DNA of 64,000 nucleotides, taken from Lunularia cruciata (lineage: Eukaryota > Streptophyta > Marchantiopsida > Lunulariales > Lunulariaceae). The stretch lies in contig OX419757.1 of the NCBI GenBank assembly GCA_948567375.1, forward strand, positions 8,756,974 to 8,820,973, read 5' to 3'. Positions 24,441 through 35,146 of this stretch are shown here, piece after piece. The notes beneath the pieces are model-generated. The model was not told the origin of the DNA. It made no database searches and was given only the letters and a program-made list of their open reading frames with translations. Position 1 is the stretch's first letter. Each line of letters begins with the position of its first letter. The position numbers were made by a program, and so were the translations under genes.

Positions 24441-25140
24441 TGCCTTTGGAGGCTCATCCTCACACTCATCTCCTGATGGTACGAAGGCTCCACTCCAAGC
24501 CTACTGCACCAACTGATCTACATGCTGCTGCAATGCCTCCTCTGAACTCCACAATGGAATATCCAAGGTGGATGGAAAAATCCCACTTGTACTCCAAAGC
24601 CGAGTGATCTCCTCTGGTACTGGAGTATCCTCTGCATGGGCGTTCCACTCCAACAAGTCACTAGGCCAAGTAATTGCACCACTAAAAGCTAAAACTGATG
24701 CTACCATGGTCCCAGACTGTAGTGAGCCAAGACAGTACTGAAGCGTATTGGTAGGCAACATACCCGTCCCTCACCAGACTGCCAACCAGGTCTATAAGAG
24801 ACTATCTCCTCCCAATAGTCAATGCTAAAACCCATGGGGTATAACATTGCTCCCCCAACTAGCACATCATATGACTCAGCTATTGTCGCAATAGCCTGAG
24901 CTCTCACCACCAAGCTACCAGTCAAATGACCAGGCTGAACTTGGACAACAAGCTCTCCACGTGTGATGTACTATGTCAAACCACCACCTAGAGATGTCTA
25001 GATCTGAAATAGACACCTCTCCACATTGGTCTTCCGTAACTCCAGACCGAGAACTGCAACCTTCCTCAACATAAGGGGTTGTACACCAGAGTCTAACAAG
25101 ACTCTCTATGGTGTATAGACCTTCCTTGAAGGTCCCACCA
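24440..25140 (-). pseudogene. Element A aspartic protease and linker
   Basis: Directly after the upstream ORF the frame reads RVLLDSGVQPLML; DSG is the retropepsin active-site triad (about 25,095). It continues to QAIATIAESYDVLVGGAMLYPMG, the conserved C-terminal part of such proteases. Stops interrupt it. The linker towards the methyltransferase carries SVLAFSGAITWPSDLLEW and PVPEEITRLWSTSG; it is conserved in element B but has no known domain. Confidence 0.7.
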
Positions 25141-25519
25141 AACAAAAAATCCCCCTTTGGTTATCCAATAGGACAACACCAGGTGTGAACCATGCTCTCT
25201 CAAAGGCCGGTCTAGCACGCAACTCCTCAACCAAGTCAACTCCACTACCAACCACCTCTACTCTAGTAGTAGGAACTGCACCATCCCTACTCTCACACAA
25301 TGTGGCAGCCAACCGGAATATTGGAGCTGGGTCAACTCCTAATGTAAACATATCACTGGCCAAAAGTAAAGGACGCCACATAATTAGCTGAGCCGCCCCC
25401 AACATCATGCTAGACTCAGTTTGTGTAGTAGTAGGTGGTTGACTAGCAGGTAGTCCATCATGTACTCCATCACCACCTACCACACCTTCACTAGGACGTC
25501 TAGGAACCATGGATGTCAT
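25106..25519 (-). CDS. Element A upstream ORF in place of gag, unrecognised
   Basis: Open frame of 137 codons from the ATG at 25,519, starting 137 bases after A1. It contains PTTTQTESSMMLGAAQL, LRARPAFERAWFTPGVVLL and ends at TAG just before the protease. The stop corresponds to CAG in element B, so the ORF was probably continuous with the protease. It has no CCHC knuckle and does not match the gag of element B (42,617-43,640). It may be a replacement gag, the rest of a mostly deleted one, or captured host sequence. Confidence 0.4.
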   Translation of the reverse strand: MTSMVPRRPSEGVVGGDGVHDGLPASQPPTTTQTESSMMLGAAQLIMWRPLLLASDMFTLGVDPAPIFRLAATLCESRDGAVPTTRVEVVGSGVDLVEELRARPAFERAWFTPGVVLLDNQRGIFCLVGPSRKVYTP

Positions 25520-25655
25520 CTGCAATGCCTTGGATAGCGTGAAAGACTAGGGAAACACTGAACTTGAATCAAGCTACCAACGATCCACCAAGCTTGGAGA
25601 TACCACCAACACTCAAAGTTCTTACACCCGATTTCCCTTGACTTCACTTCTCTGA

Positions 25656-26106
25656 TGTAATCAGATTGCTTACCACTCTCAACTCAACTCAACTCAAATC
25701 AGTATTTGATCTATCACTCTATAAACTGCCAACAACTAGGCACTAATTACAGTCAAGCAACACCCACTCAAGCATAGAGAATTCAGGTGACGCTAGACGG
25801 CCTCTGTCCACCATAGTCAGGAACTCCAAGGTTCAACATCAAAGAAGAGAGCTCTTTGGAGCTCACTTTGAAACTATACCCCCTGGACTTGAGCTAGCTC
25901 TGAAACCCTAACGGTCCTATTGACGGCACACTTGACAGTGCAAACGGTGCAAAGTGACAGTGGGCCCCATCGTGAAGTCAGTGCCCCGAACACAAAATCT
26001 AACCGTTGAAAAGTAGTCTCCAAGAAACTACTAAAATAACTCTAACTATTATCACTAGAACTCTAGTGTCCTAGCATCTAGATGCGGCACTACAAATGGC
26101 GTGACA
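25656..26106 (-). repeat. Element A terminal repeat A1 (5' end)
   Basis: 451 bp, TGTCACGCC...TGATTACA in element orientation, homologous to A2. It is followed by TCAGAGAAGTGAAGTCAAG, where the primer-binding site should lie. Only the ATCAGAG core recalls the initiator-Met primer site of plant LTR elements. No B repeat adjoins it. Confidence 0.9.
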
Positions 26107-26110
26107 TAGT

Positions 26111-27780
26111 CCCTAAGATAACCCAAAGTCCACTCCTTGGAGAAGAAGTCTATAGTAGAAATGAGTGTCAATCTAAAATCTACCTAGGAGTGCACTCAAC
26201 ATATCCTCTAAGGAAGGTATGATGTACCTTCTCTCATATTTACCTAAGGAGTAAATGCAAGAGGTGGATAGCACCATTGGGATATTTCCTACAATAAGGA
26301 AGCATTGCACTATCAATTATGAATATGTCTTCTAGTAATAAACCCAATGTAGTAAATGTTGCATGTGGTTACCAATCACTTCATGTCTCCATATACCCAT
26401 TTGAATCACTCAACAAGGCCATGAGGCTTAGCTTTGTTTGTACTCCATACAGCAAGAACCAATATCCTACATGGACCAAATGAGGTGCTTTAACTCTGTC
26501 CTAGTACTATGAGACAAGATGATCACCCACAAAGAACTTGATAAATCTTACTTACCTTTAAAATATGATTTTTTCCTTTTATAGTAGATTAGGTACTTGT
26601 GGTAGTAGTGTAGTACCCATCCTTGAACTGCCTTTGGGGATGATAGATAGGGACAATAGGGGAGTATGGGGAAAAAAAAACTGCCTTTGGGGATAAGAAC
26701 AATGGGTAGGGACAAAGATGATGGATGGAACAACCTTTGGGGATGTGAATAAGAACAATTGACAAATTGATGGAAAAATTGATGGGCAAGGAAACGGCAT
26801 GTCTTTATGTGTTATTTCTACCCCGTGCATGATGCATGGAGCTTACCTTAATACTCTATAAACCCTCTAATTTTGGGCCATGTAACATATCTAAACATAC
26901 TCTTGTCTCTAAAATATGACCATCCACACTAATCAACCAAGGCGCACTAGTATTGGAAAATTACACTACTATCTCAAATAAAATTCACTAAATATCCAAC
27001 ACCAAAATCTTCCACCTACTCTTGTGAGCATTAACTATACAAGGAATGAACTGCAGAGATTTGATGATGTGATGTCTCATCATCAAAAGTCTCCTCATCT
27101 CACCCTTGTGTCTCATATGCCTCTCCTTGAGCCAATAAATCTTGTCTTATGTATGTGCAAAAGAGTGAAAGGAAGTCATCTGAAAGTCTTGATCTCTATG
27201 CAATAATGTCCACTATCAATCATTACTTTAGGCTCCTCTCTCTCTCTCTAAGCATACCATGTGCATGAGGCTCTGTTTGGGTAGCTCTAGCCTGCACCTC
27301 TATACCAATATATTTCTCCTAGGAAGATGGTATCTTTGACCCACTAGTTTTAGTCTATGTTCCATGAATGATACTTGGGACAATGTTTGTTTGAGTCTAC
27401 ATGCATATTGGTATCTCCATACTCTCATCCTGCTCATATTGCCTTTGTGTGTCCTCTAATAGCTATGTAGTAATACCCATTTCTCTCGAGCAAAACTCTT
27501 CTACCAAATTACTATCATCAGCATGAGCCCCTCTCTAGGACACAAGCCCATCTAGTTTAGCTAATGTCTCCAACCTACTCCTTTGTATATTGCCAACAAA
27601 TGATCCTCATGTTCTACTAGACTATGCTCTCTCTCTCTCTAGTCAAGCAAGCTCCTTATGTGTTATATCAACCTCCCTTGTTCAAGTTTCACTCTCTTCC
27701 AATAAAGCCTATGTTTCTATGGTCCCCCATCTAAATCCAAAGGAAAAACATGGGGGAAAGGATCTCCTAAAGGATGAACC
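26111..27780. other. No recognised gene; 51-bp spaced short repeats
   Basis: ORFs here lack motifs. At 26,628-26,745 the phrase CTGCCTTTGGGGAT recurs three times about 50 bases apart, in a purine-rich context. Otherwise nothing supported. Confidence 0.45.
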
Positions 27781-28206
27781 TGTAAAAGATTGAGGAGAGA
27801 AAAAGGAGAATGGAAGATCAAAGAGAAAGATCACATTGGGACTCTTGAATGAGGAAAAACTGCAAATGTCTAACATGAGCTTATGCTTTGGTATTTATAG
27901 AGAAGAATACAAGGCTCTTGAGAAAATTTTCAAGAAGTTTCCTAAAAACCGCCTACTTGGAGTGCAAGCAAAGTTAATTAGGAAGCTTCTCAAGAAGCTT
28001 CCTTCTAGAAGCCGCCTATTTGGCGTGCAAGCTAAGCTAGCAAGGAAGCTTCTCAAGATGCTTCCTCCTTGGCATGCACATTACTCAACACTTGGAAGGT
28101 ACCAAGTAGCTTCATAGATATCCCTAGAATATTCTTGGCTAATTTGGCCTATTTGCTACTTCATTAGTCTTGACTAACTCATCAATAAGTTCCATATTGT
28201 TACATA
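27780..28206 (-). repeat. Element C 3' LTR with heat-shock-element-like promoter motifs
   Basis: Matches 30,633-30,955. In element orientation a TATA box (CTCTATAAATAC, 27,902-27,891) lies just downstream of TTC-AA-GAA-GT-TTC (palindromic, 27,929-27,941) and repeated GAAGCTTC and TTCTAGAA units (27,970-28,060). The right end is fixed by the TGTAACAATAT start; the left end is estimated. Confidence 0.6.
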
Positions 28207-28258
28207 TTCCCCCACCACTAGTTGGTGACATCCCCATCACCATGGAAGCTTCAAACTC

Positions 28259-28560
28259 TTAGATAGCCATTTGTGCATTCTTGAAGATGAGAAAGAGGTT
28301 CTCAAGTGGCATTATGTAAGGGATATCCTTTCCAAAGGACTTTGTACTATGTATGGTGTTGGTAGCCTTGTTGAATGTAGTGATGTGCAAGGATACAATC
28401 AACTTCATACTCCTCATGATAGTTGATAGGCATGGGAAGAGGGGAGGTTGGACATGGAAGACAAAAGAAGATGGATTAGAAATAAAGGGTTTCAACTTGG
28501 AAACATGAAAGATAAGGTATATTCTTATGTGACAAGGCAAGTCAAGATAATGCCTCCATA
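28259..28560 (-). pseudogene. Element C integrase C-terminal end
   Basis: The frame reads CHIRIYLIFHVSKLKPFIS, the conserved segment just upstream of the chromodomain in gypsy polyproteins. A degenerate chromodomain-like tail follows (ENLFLIF, KNAQMAI). The catalytic core is absent between this and the RNase H at 28.57-28.76 kb. Confidence 0.6.
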
Positions 28561-28569
28561 CCCTTTAAT

Positions 28570-29515
28570 GGCATATATCATTGCTAGTTGTTCCTAATCT
28601 TGAGCAGAGTAATTCTTTTTTGTGGTATTTAGTCTACATGACACAAAGGCAATGAGATGTAATCCATCTAAAATTTCTACTACAACATAGCTCCAATAGC
28701 AAAGTTAGAAGCATCAAAATCAACCACACAAGGTAGTTAAGGATCATATGGTTGAAGAATTGGTCTTGAATACCCTATTTGCTTCAAATTTTGGAATGCT
28801 TCTTTGTGCTTGGTGGTCCATTTAAAGCTTGAGGTCTTCTCCAAGAGGTCAGTCAATGGTGTGGCCACATGATCATAGTAGTGGATGAACCATCAGTAAA
28901 AGCTTGCCAATCCATTAAATGCCCACAATTCTATTACATCCTTTGGAGTAGGCCAATCAATAATGGCCTTGATTTTCTCCTTTTCTATCTTGATCTCCTT
29001 TGATGAGGTCTTATGATCCAAGAAGGTAACTTACTTCTACCAAAAAGCACACTTTGACTTCTTGCAATAAAACTTCCATTGACGTAGTTTTCATAGGACT
29101 TCTCGCACATGATTTGCATATTCTACCTTTGTCTTGTTATAGATCAAGATATCATCCAAGAACACCACTATGTACCAATCCAATAGCCCATTCCACACTT
29201 GATGCATCTGATCCATGAAGACTAGTGGAGCATTAATGATCCTAAAAGGTAAAACTCTCCATTCAAAATGCCCATACCTTGTGCAAAAGGTAATCTTTTG
29301 ATATCCTCTCTATCAATGAGAATCTACCACAAGGCATTTTGGAGATCCAACTTGGAAAATTATCATGCTCCACTCAATTGATCAAGCAAGTTATCAATTT
29401 GAGACAAGGGATATGCATTCTTCACTATTTGTTTATTAAGGCCATGATAATCAATATAGAAGCAAAGACCTCCATCCTTCTTTGGAACAAATAGTATTGG
29501 TGCTCCCCAGGAAGA
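28570..29515 (-). pseudogene. Element C reverse transcriptase and RNase H
   Basis: Minus-strand frame reads [38 protein letters not shown], then the active site VVFLDDILIYNKT (about 29,165-29,130). WPTPKDVIELWAFNGLASFY is the RT/RNase H hinge and VVDFDASNFAIGAML the RNase H start. Numerous stops and frameshifts. Confidence 0.8.
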
Positions 29516-29520
29516 TGTAT

Positions 29521-30182
29521 TGTGTTATATAATGCAGATCCAATTTGACAATACATAGGTTAAGCATTCACCATGGTCTACACAAGAAGATATGTGGTTC
29601 ACCTCATTGAGGCTACGTCCACGGGAACACACAAAAATGGCATTCCTGATCATCAAAGTAATGTATCTTGGAGAGCTCCTACTAGCCCGTACATATAATA
29701 GTCCAGCCCTAGACTTACTGCCACAATGAGGCTAACTTGAGTTAACTCCTAGCTATAAGAAAATACAGTCCAAAGGACCTCTTGCAATAGCACATCATAA
29801 GGCCCATTAAACATAAATCAGAGGACTAACATGAAATAACGTGGTTCACTCCCTATCCCAAAAGCTACCTCCATGGCTGAAATAAGCTCACACTGGCCTT
29901 TGAACCTTTATTTCTCATTGTACATAGATATATACACCCAAATAGAGATAGTACCTCAACATTGTCATCCAACTGAACTCTAAAATATTGACTTGCATGA
30001 CTTCATGAGTATTAACCGCTCAAGATATCTAATCACTTTAATACTTAGCCTTAGTAATGACTGAACATATCTAGACAAGTGATTGTCCCTGTCCTCACTA
30101 CATGTTTCATCAATTGAGTTTGCTCTTGCTCTTGCTCTTGCTCTTGATCAGTCAAGTCACTAATAACAAGCCAAACATAACA
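29521..30182 (-). repeat. Ty1/copia 3' LTR
   Basis: A purine tract (GCAAAAGGTGGAGATTG in element orientation) follows the copia RNase H and is followed by TGTTATGTTTGGC. The unit ends ATATAACACA next to element C's RT, so it has TG...CA ends. It carries a (GAGCAA)n microsatellite at about 30,122-30,150. Confidence 0.65.
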
Positions 30183-30632
30183 ATCTCCACCTTTTGCTTG
30201 TATCCACCATATCATCCCAAAGAGCAACATTGAATGTGGAGCAAATTAATTTTAACTTCTCAACAGGAACAAGTTTAGTCAATATATCAGCTGCGTTTAC
30301 CTCTATGCCAATCTTTTGCAAATTGATCTCACCATTTGTCACTGCTTTTTTGATAAATGATGTCTTACATCAATATGCTTTGTCTTTAAATGATATACTT
30401 GATTCTTGGCCAAGTGAATAGCACTTTGGCTATCACAAAAAAGTGAGGACTTCATGTTAAGGAGTCCTACATCCTTGGCTAATCTTTGTAGCCATATTAC
30501 CTCTTTGGCAGAATCAATTGTTGCCATATATTCCACCTCAATAGTAGAAAGAGCAACAATAGATTAGAGAGTAGACTTCTAACTTATTGCACCACCAACA
30601 AGTGTAAAAAAAAGTCCTATTGTAGACATTCT
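30182..30632 (-). pseudogene. Ty1/copia RNase H, 5'-truncated
   Basis: Frame reads GLFFTLVGGAIS, SIVALSTIEVEYMATIDSAKE, IWLQRLAKDVGLL, LFCDSQSAIHLAKNQVYH, KTKHIDVRHH and then ADILTKLVPVEKL. This is the unmistakable copia RNase H order including the catalytic Asp in CDSQSA. Coding stops abruptly at about 30,632, where element C's 5' LTR begins, so gag, integrase and RT of the copia element are missing. Confidence 0.85.
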
Positions 30633-30955
30633 CTTACCCAAAAGCCATCTTCTTGGAATGCAAGCCAAGTTAACAGAGAAACTTCTCAAGAAGCTTCTTT
30701 CTAGAAGCCATCTACTTGGTGTGCAAGCTAAACTAGCTAAGAAGTTTCCTTCTAGAAGCCATCTACTTGGCATGCAAGCTAAGCTAGCCAGGAAGCTTCT
30801 CAAGAAGCTTTCTCCTTGGCATACACATTACCCAACACTTGGAAGGTACAAAGTAGTTTCCTAGATCCTCCTAGAATATTCTTAGCTAATTTAGCATATT
30901 TGCTACTTTGTTAGTCTTGACTAATTCATCAATAAGCTCGATATTGTTACAAAAC
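30633..30955 (-). repeat. Element C 5' LTR, truncated
   Basis: Homologous to 27,900-28,206, with three rather than two copies of the roughly 55-bp AAGCTTCTCAAGAAGCTT / CATCTACTTGGTGTGCAAGC unit. The TATA-bearing part is missing on the copia side. Confidence 0.65.
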
Positions 30956-31018
30956 TCAAGGAAGGGAATCCTCTAAAGGCTCAACACCAAGAAGGATGTG
31001 ATCATAGGAAAGAGGGTA

Positions 31019-31687
31019 TGTAACACCCATTATGTATGGTCTATAGGGATATTAAGTTTGGTATTGCAAGTAGTCAAGAAATATAATCTAAATGGAGTTT
31101 AGCCAAGCTTCTATATTAGTCATGATTAGTTAAATATAGTCCTAGCTTAGATAATGGTGACTCTATTCCAAAGGAATGGAAAAGAGGGAGTTTAACTATT
31201 TTGTCTTCTAGTGTATTGACTTGATATTATTCATAGTTATTTGGCTTTGAGGAAAAATTGAAAACTCTTGGGCCCTTAAGCCTTGTTGGTGCAGATTTTT
31301 CTACAGTCCAAGTATAGCTCATGTGAAAAAATTCTTAACTTAGTTGGTAGATGATGATAAGACTACCTACTCATAGGATTATTCCCATTGTATGGATATT
31401 CCTTTAGAATTTATATGATTTTTAGCCAAGTAACTTGAGTTACTCTAGTAATTCATGATTTTGGTGTGTAACTTTCTCACAAGTATACAAGCTAGGGGTA
31501 AGGAATTACTCATCATCCTTTCATTTGCAACTATTTTTTGTTTACTTTTCTAATGAGCAACGGCTTGAGTCTTGGAGGTGCCTTGAGGGAGTGTGATGGA
31601 GTTTTGCTTCTTTGCCTTCTTAGTCCGTGGTGTGCTACCTAATAGCCATCAAAGGTTTATCTTGAGTGAAAGACAAGTTGGCTCATA
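31019..31687 (+). repeat. Solo LTR of the element D family
   Basis: Aligns along its length with the LTRs of the nested element D (44,390 and 50,843). It starts TGTAACACCC, shares TCTTGGGCCC...GCAAGCCT-like blocks, CTCATCATCCTTTCATTTGC and the tail TAGCCATCA...GAGAGACAG, and ends near GGCTCATA. No internal sequence adjoins it and no clear target duplication is visible. Confidence 0.8.
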
Positions 31688-34330
31688 GCTCCTACAAAGG
31701 ATGTGTATGGGTACTGCTCACAACATAGAGACCTATGCACAAATACATTATAAAATAAAATCAACATTCTCATAATGAAACATGAAAAGTGTAGAAAGAG
31801 TGAAAATACATTTACTAAAAATAAGGATTGGTGTTACAAAGAAGAACACACCATGTTTCCAAAATAGCATCCAACTCTTAACCTCACTCACTCTCCTCAT
31901 CTTGATGGTCATCCTCTCCATCCTCTAGTATCTCTACCGTAGTAAGGACAAAGACCTTATCTCTAGATTGCTCATATGTGACCTCATCTTCACCCATAAG
32001 ACCACTCTCCAAAAATAAATGAGTCATCAATTGATCCACAAAGCTCATCTTGAAATGCTCCTCCATTTGGATGCCTAAGCTACTTCTACAAGTACCATAA
32101 CTCTTCCTCAATTGTTGGTAGCATAAGCTCTACCTAATCATAATCCTCACTCTGCACATGACATTTGTGTGATTACATGGAGAATGGAGTGCCCATGTAC
32201 CACCTTTGGTCTTCAAGTGGAGATAACAAGTAAACTAAGCATTTGGAAGAATGCACTTATGTAGGAAAGATGCATTGTTGAGCAGGACATCTCTTTGTTG
32301 CAAAGTCTCAAATTGGAACCACTCCTCTATCAACCCATATGTAACATATCTCCTTGTTGGTGTGGTACCTATGCTTAAAGCAAATGCATGGCATATGACA
32401 TGAATTTTTAGAGTGAAAGGTCTACCATGTACCAACCTTATATGTGTGTGACCTTATCCCAACTACATGCAAAATCTATACATAAAACAACATGCAAAAA
32501 ATCTGAGAATTTGCAAAGAATGTCAAATAAAAGCATATTTAGTTTGCTTGCAAGGAAGGTGGCTTTGCTCGTAGGGAAGTGATTTTCTCACAAGAAGGTG
32601 GATTTGCTTGCAAGGAGGGAAGATTCACTTGCATGAAAGTGGATTTTCTTGAGACATTACTTGGAACAATGGCATTTGTGTTTGCATGGGATAATGCACT
32701 CTCAATCCTTCCAAGAAGTGGATCCGTTCATTGGGATTTGGGTTCACTCACGTAGGAGGTGGGCTTTGCTCTATAATATTTTGGGTTTGCTTGTGCACAA
32801 TTGGGTTTGCTTGATTGAATGGGATGGGTTCGCTTGTAGAATGGGGTTTAGGGTTCATTGACAGATTGATAAAAAAGAAATGAAATAAATTCAATAGAAA
32901 TTGACAACAAGAACTTCAGTTTGGAGATAAAGACCACAAAATTTGAAAGTCAAGAGAATGCAAATGAAACATACATTACAATAGGGGTATTCTGATCCAA
33001 GACATATCTTCAAGCCTAGTGCATTCATGTCTCCCTCCCAAATAAGTTTTATTGTAACTCTAACTTAGGTTTTCTCAAACCATACTAACTTGATTTGGGT
33101 CATATTATCTTGAAGTTGGTGGAATTCAATCATCCATTGACCTTTGTTGATGAGGACCATATATCAAGAGTCCCAAACTTCTTATATTCTTGGATTTCTA
33201 CCATTCTTCCTTGTAGCTAAAATTGTACATTGGACCAAAATTGCAACCTTTTCTCTCAAATTGCACTTCCAAAATTACCATGCACTTCCCATGTTTTAGA
33301 TAGGCTGAAAATTACACTTCTATTGTTCCCTTTAGATTTGTGAAGCCCTATGGATTTGTTCTCTTTACTTTCACTTGCCAAACCTCTCCCAATGTCTCCT
33401 TATCCTTTTCCCTATTTCCCCTTGAAATTTTTTTTCCCCAAGACCTCTCTCTATTCTTCTTCTCATGATTTTTCCCTCTCTTTCCTCTCCCACACTTCTT
33501 TTGATTTCTCCTTCTCTTGATGTCTTCTTCATCCTAATTTTTTTCACTCTTCTTATTTCTCTTGGCCTTTGATAACAATATTTTTTGTCTATTCAAAAAC
33601 TCTCATTCTCTCCCTCACCTCTCATGTGATCTGAGTATTGTACTCCTTTGAGTATAGTCCTCTACAAGAAATGCTATCAACAGATTTAACCTTCTTTGTA
33701 TGAAATGCCTTCTTCTAACAAATTTAACATTTGGAATCTAAACTTTAGATTCATTAAACATCAACTCCTCCACCTCTTGTCCAATTTTTTGAACATGCAC
33801 ACCCTTTTCAAAAAAATGGACTAACTCTTCTATTTTCTCTTATTGATTTGCACATATCTCTTAGAATTCAAATATTTCTTTATACTATGTTGAGTTGTCT
33901 CCAAAGTTCACATAATTTTGTATATTAAATTGAATTGCTTTTTATTCTCTACACTTGGAGTTCTCTAAATCTCCTAATGTAACATGTACAAATTCACACT
34001 TAATAAATTAAGAATTTTAATGTTACAACAACATCACATCCATCACAAGTAATTCAATCAAACAAATTTTACAAATTCTGACCCAAGCTACTCCATTCTA
34101 AAACAAGGAATGCCACCTTACACCGTTTTCAATAAAAGAAATCTCAACCCATAACACAAGTGACTCCATCCATAAAATGAGCACCAAAATGTGCAACCTC
34201 CGCCCCAAAATAAGAAAACTCATTGCATAAATACAAGTCACAATTCAAAAACATTCAATATTTATTCATATATCTCATACAAATATCTACCAAGTGCTTA
34301 ATTTTATGCAAGGCAAGCCTCTACCTTTGA
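31688..34330. other. No recognised gene; TTTGCTTG motif cluster
   Basis: Short minus-strand ORFs (31,884-32,111, acidic tail; 32,235-32,435) are not recognised. Between 32,540 and 32,850 GGNTTTGCTTG-like motifs recur about eight times in both AAGGTGG- and TTGGG- contexts. Pyrimidine-rich low-complexity sequence lies at 33,400-33,640. Confidence 0.45.
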
Positions 34331-35146
34331 TCACTTAGTTTCCTCTTTGATCTGGCAATTGCTCCCAAAACCTAACTCACTCTTGTGAGTACTTGCATCA
34401 CCTACACCAATGAATTGTGTGATATTGGCTTCACCTCTAACTAATTCATCCTCATCCTCCCACAAATTACACCTATCAATCAACAAGTTATACAATATAG
34501 CACAAGTGGAAATCCAATGCATGAGGTAGGAGTTATACTCTCTATTATTCAATCAAACTCTCAACTCTTGCAAAGAGTGCCAATGTACTTTCAATATACT
34601 AATGCAATGTTCATTTAGAGACTTTGTTTTAACCATGCAACGGTTGGAGTCCTTCCTTTCTTAAGTGTTAGGTTGTATAAAGAAAGCTACTAAATAACTC
34701 ATTATCACAAATACAACATCTTGTATTAAATACTGATTTCTTTCAAATGATGCATATGTGCTTTGGTGATTTAGATCTAACCAAAGCTTGGACATTTTTA
34801 ACATGTCATATCATAACATGATCTGGGCATTCTTGTGCAATGCCACACAATTCATTAGCCACTCACTAAACAATCACTATTCAATAAAGATTATAATTCA
34901 CTTTCAATATGCACTAGAAATCACTTTCTCAAAGAAGACTTTAAATATGGAATCCTTTTAACTCTCATAGCAACCTGGATAATTTTTGCGCTTGTTTTCA
35001 TAGATGACCTGACTGTTGATTGAATAAGTGCACTTTCTACTAAAGTAAATTTCCACATCAACAATGGAAATTTATGACAAGGAAACAAAGTACCATCCAC
35101 TAATCCTACACACATGAGGAAACCCCCTTGCAAATTGTGGTGCCGA
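34331..35146 (-). pseudogene. PIF/Harbinger transposase, C-terminal two thirds
   Basis: Minus-strand frames carry the DDE nuclease. QFARGFPHVC is followed by VGLVDGTLFP with the first Asp (about 35,095), a YFSRKC-like stretch in another frame, QYLIQDVVFVI where the second Asp block lies (about 34,740), and LNEHCISILKVHWHSLQELR with the Glu (about 34,620-34,560). HWISTCAILYNLLIDRCNLWEDEDE ends the protein in the usual helical segment. Frameshifts and stops are present. The N-terminal third lies at 38.94-39.44 kb. Confidence 0.8.

Larger units (their letters stand above)
19161..26106 (-). mobile_element. Element A: Ty3/gypsy-type retrotransposon with split terminal repeats, encoding a DNA methyltransferase
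   Basis: Complete inserted unit on the minus strand. In element orientation it reads A1 (26,106-25,656), short leader, a 137-codon ORF, protease, C5 DNA methyltransferase, RT-RNase H, integrase with PHD finger, polypurine tract, B1 (19,825-19,721), A2 (19,718-19,267), B2 (19,264-19,161). The ends are TGTC...GACA and the unit is flanked by the direct repeat TAGT (19,157-19,160 and 26,107-26,110). The second family member, element B at 40,676-57,245, has the same terminal order with its own 4-bp duplication. Coding parts carry many stops and several frameshifts. A canonical gag is absent. Confidence 0.85.
27780..30955 (-). mobile_element. Element C: degraded Ty3/gypsy element interrupted by a copia fragment
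   Basis: Minus-strand element. Similar LTR segments lie at 27,780-28,206 and 30,633-30,955; both start TGTAACAATAT in element orientation. A polypurine tract (GTGGGGGAATA) directly precedes the 28,206 copy, making it the 3' LTR. Internal sequence holds RT, RNase H and the C-terminal end of integrase; the integrase core is missing. A truncated Ty1/copia 3' half lies between the RT start and the 5' LTR. LTR outer ends are approximate. Confidence 0.65.

Noticed and set aside
26548..26830. Three overlapping minus-strand ORFs
   Set aside because: Low-complexity translation of CTTTGGGGAT-type short repeats.
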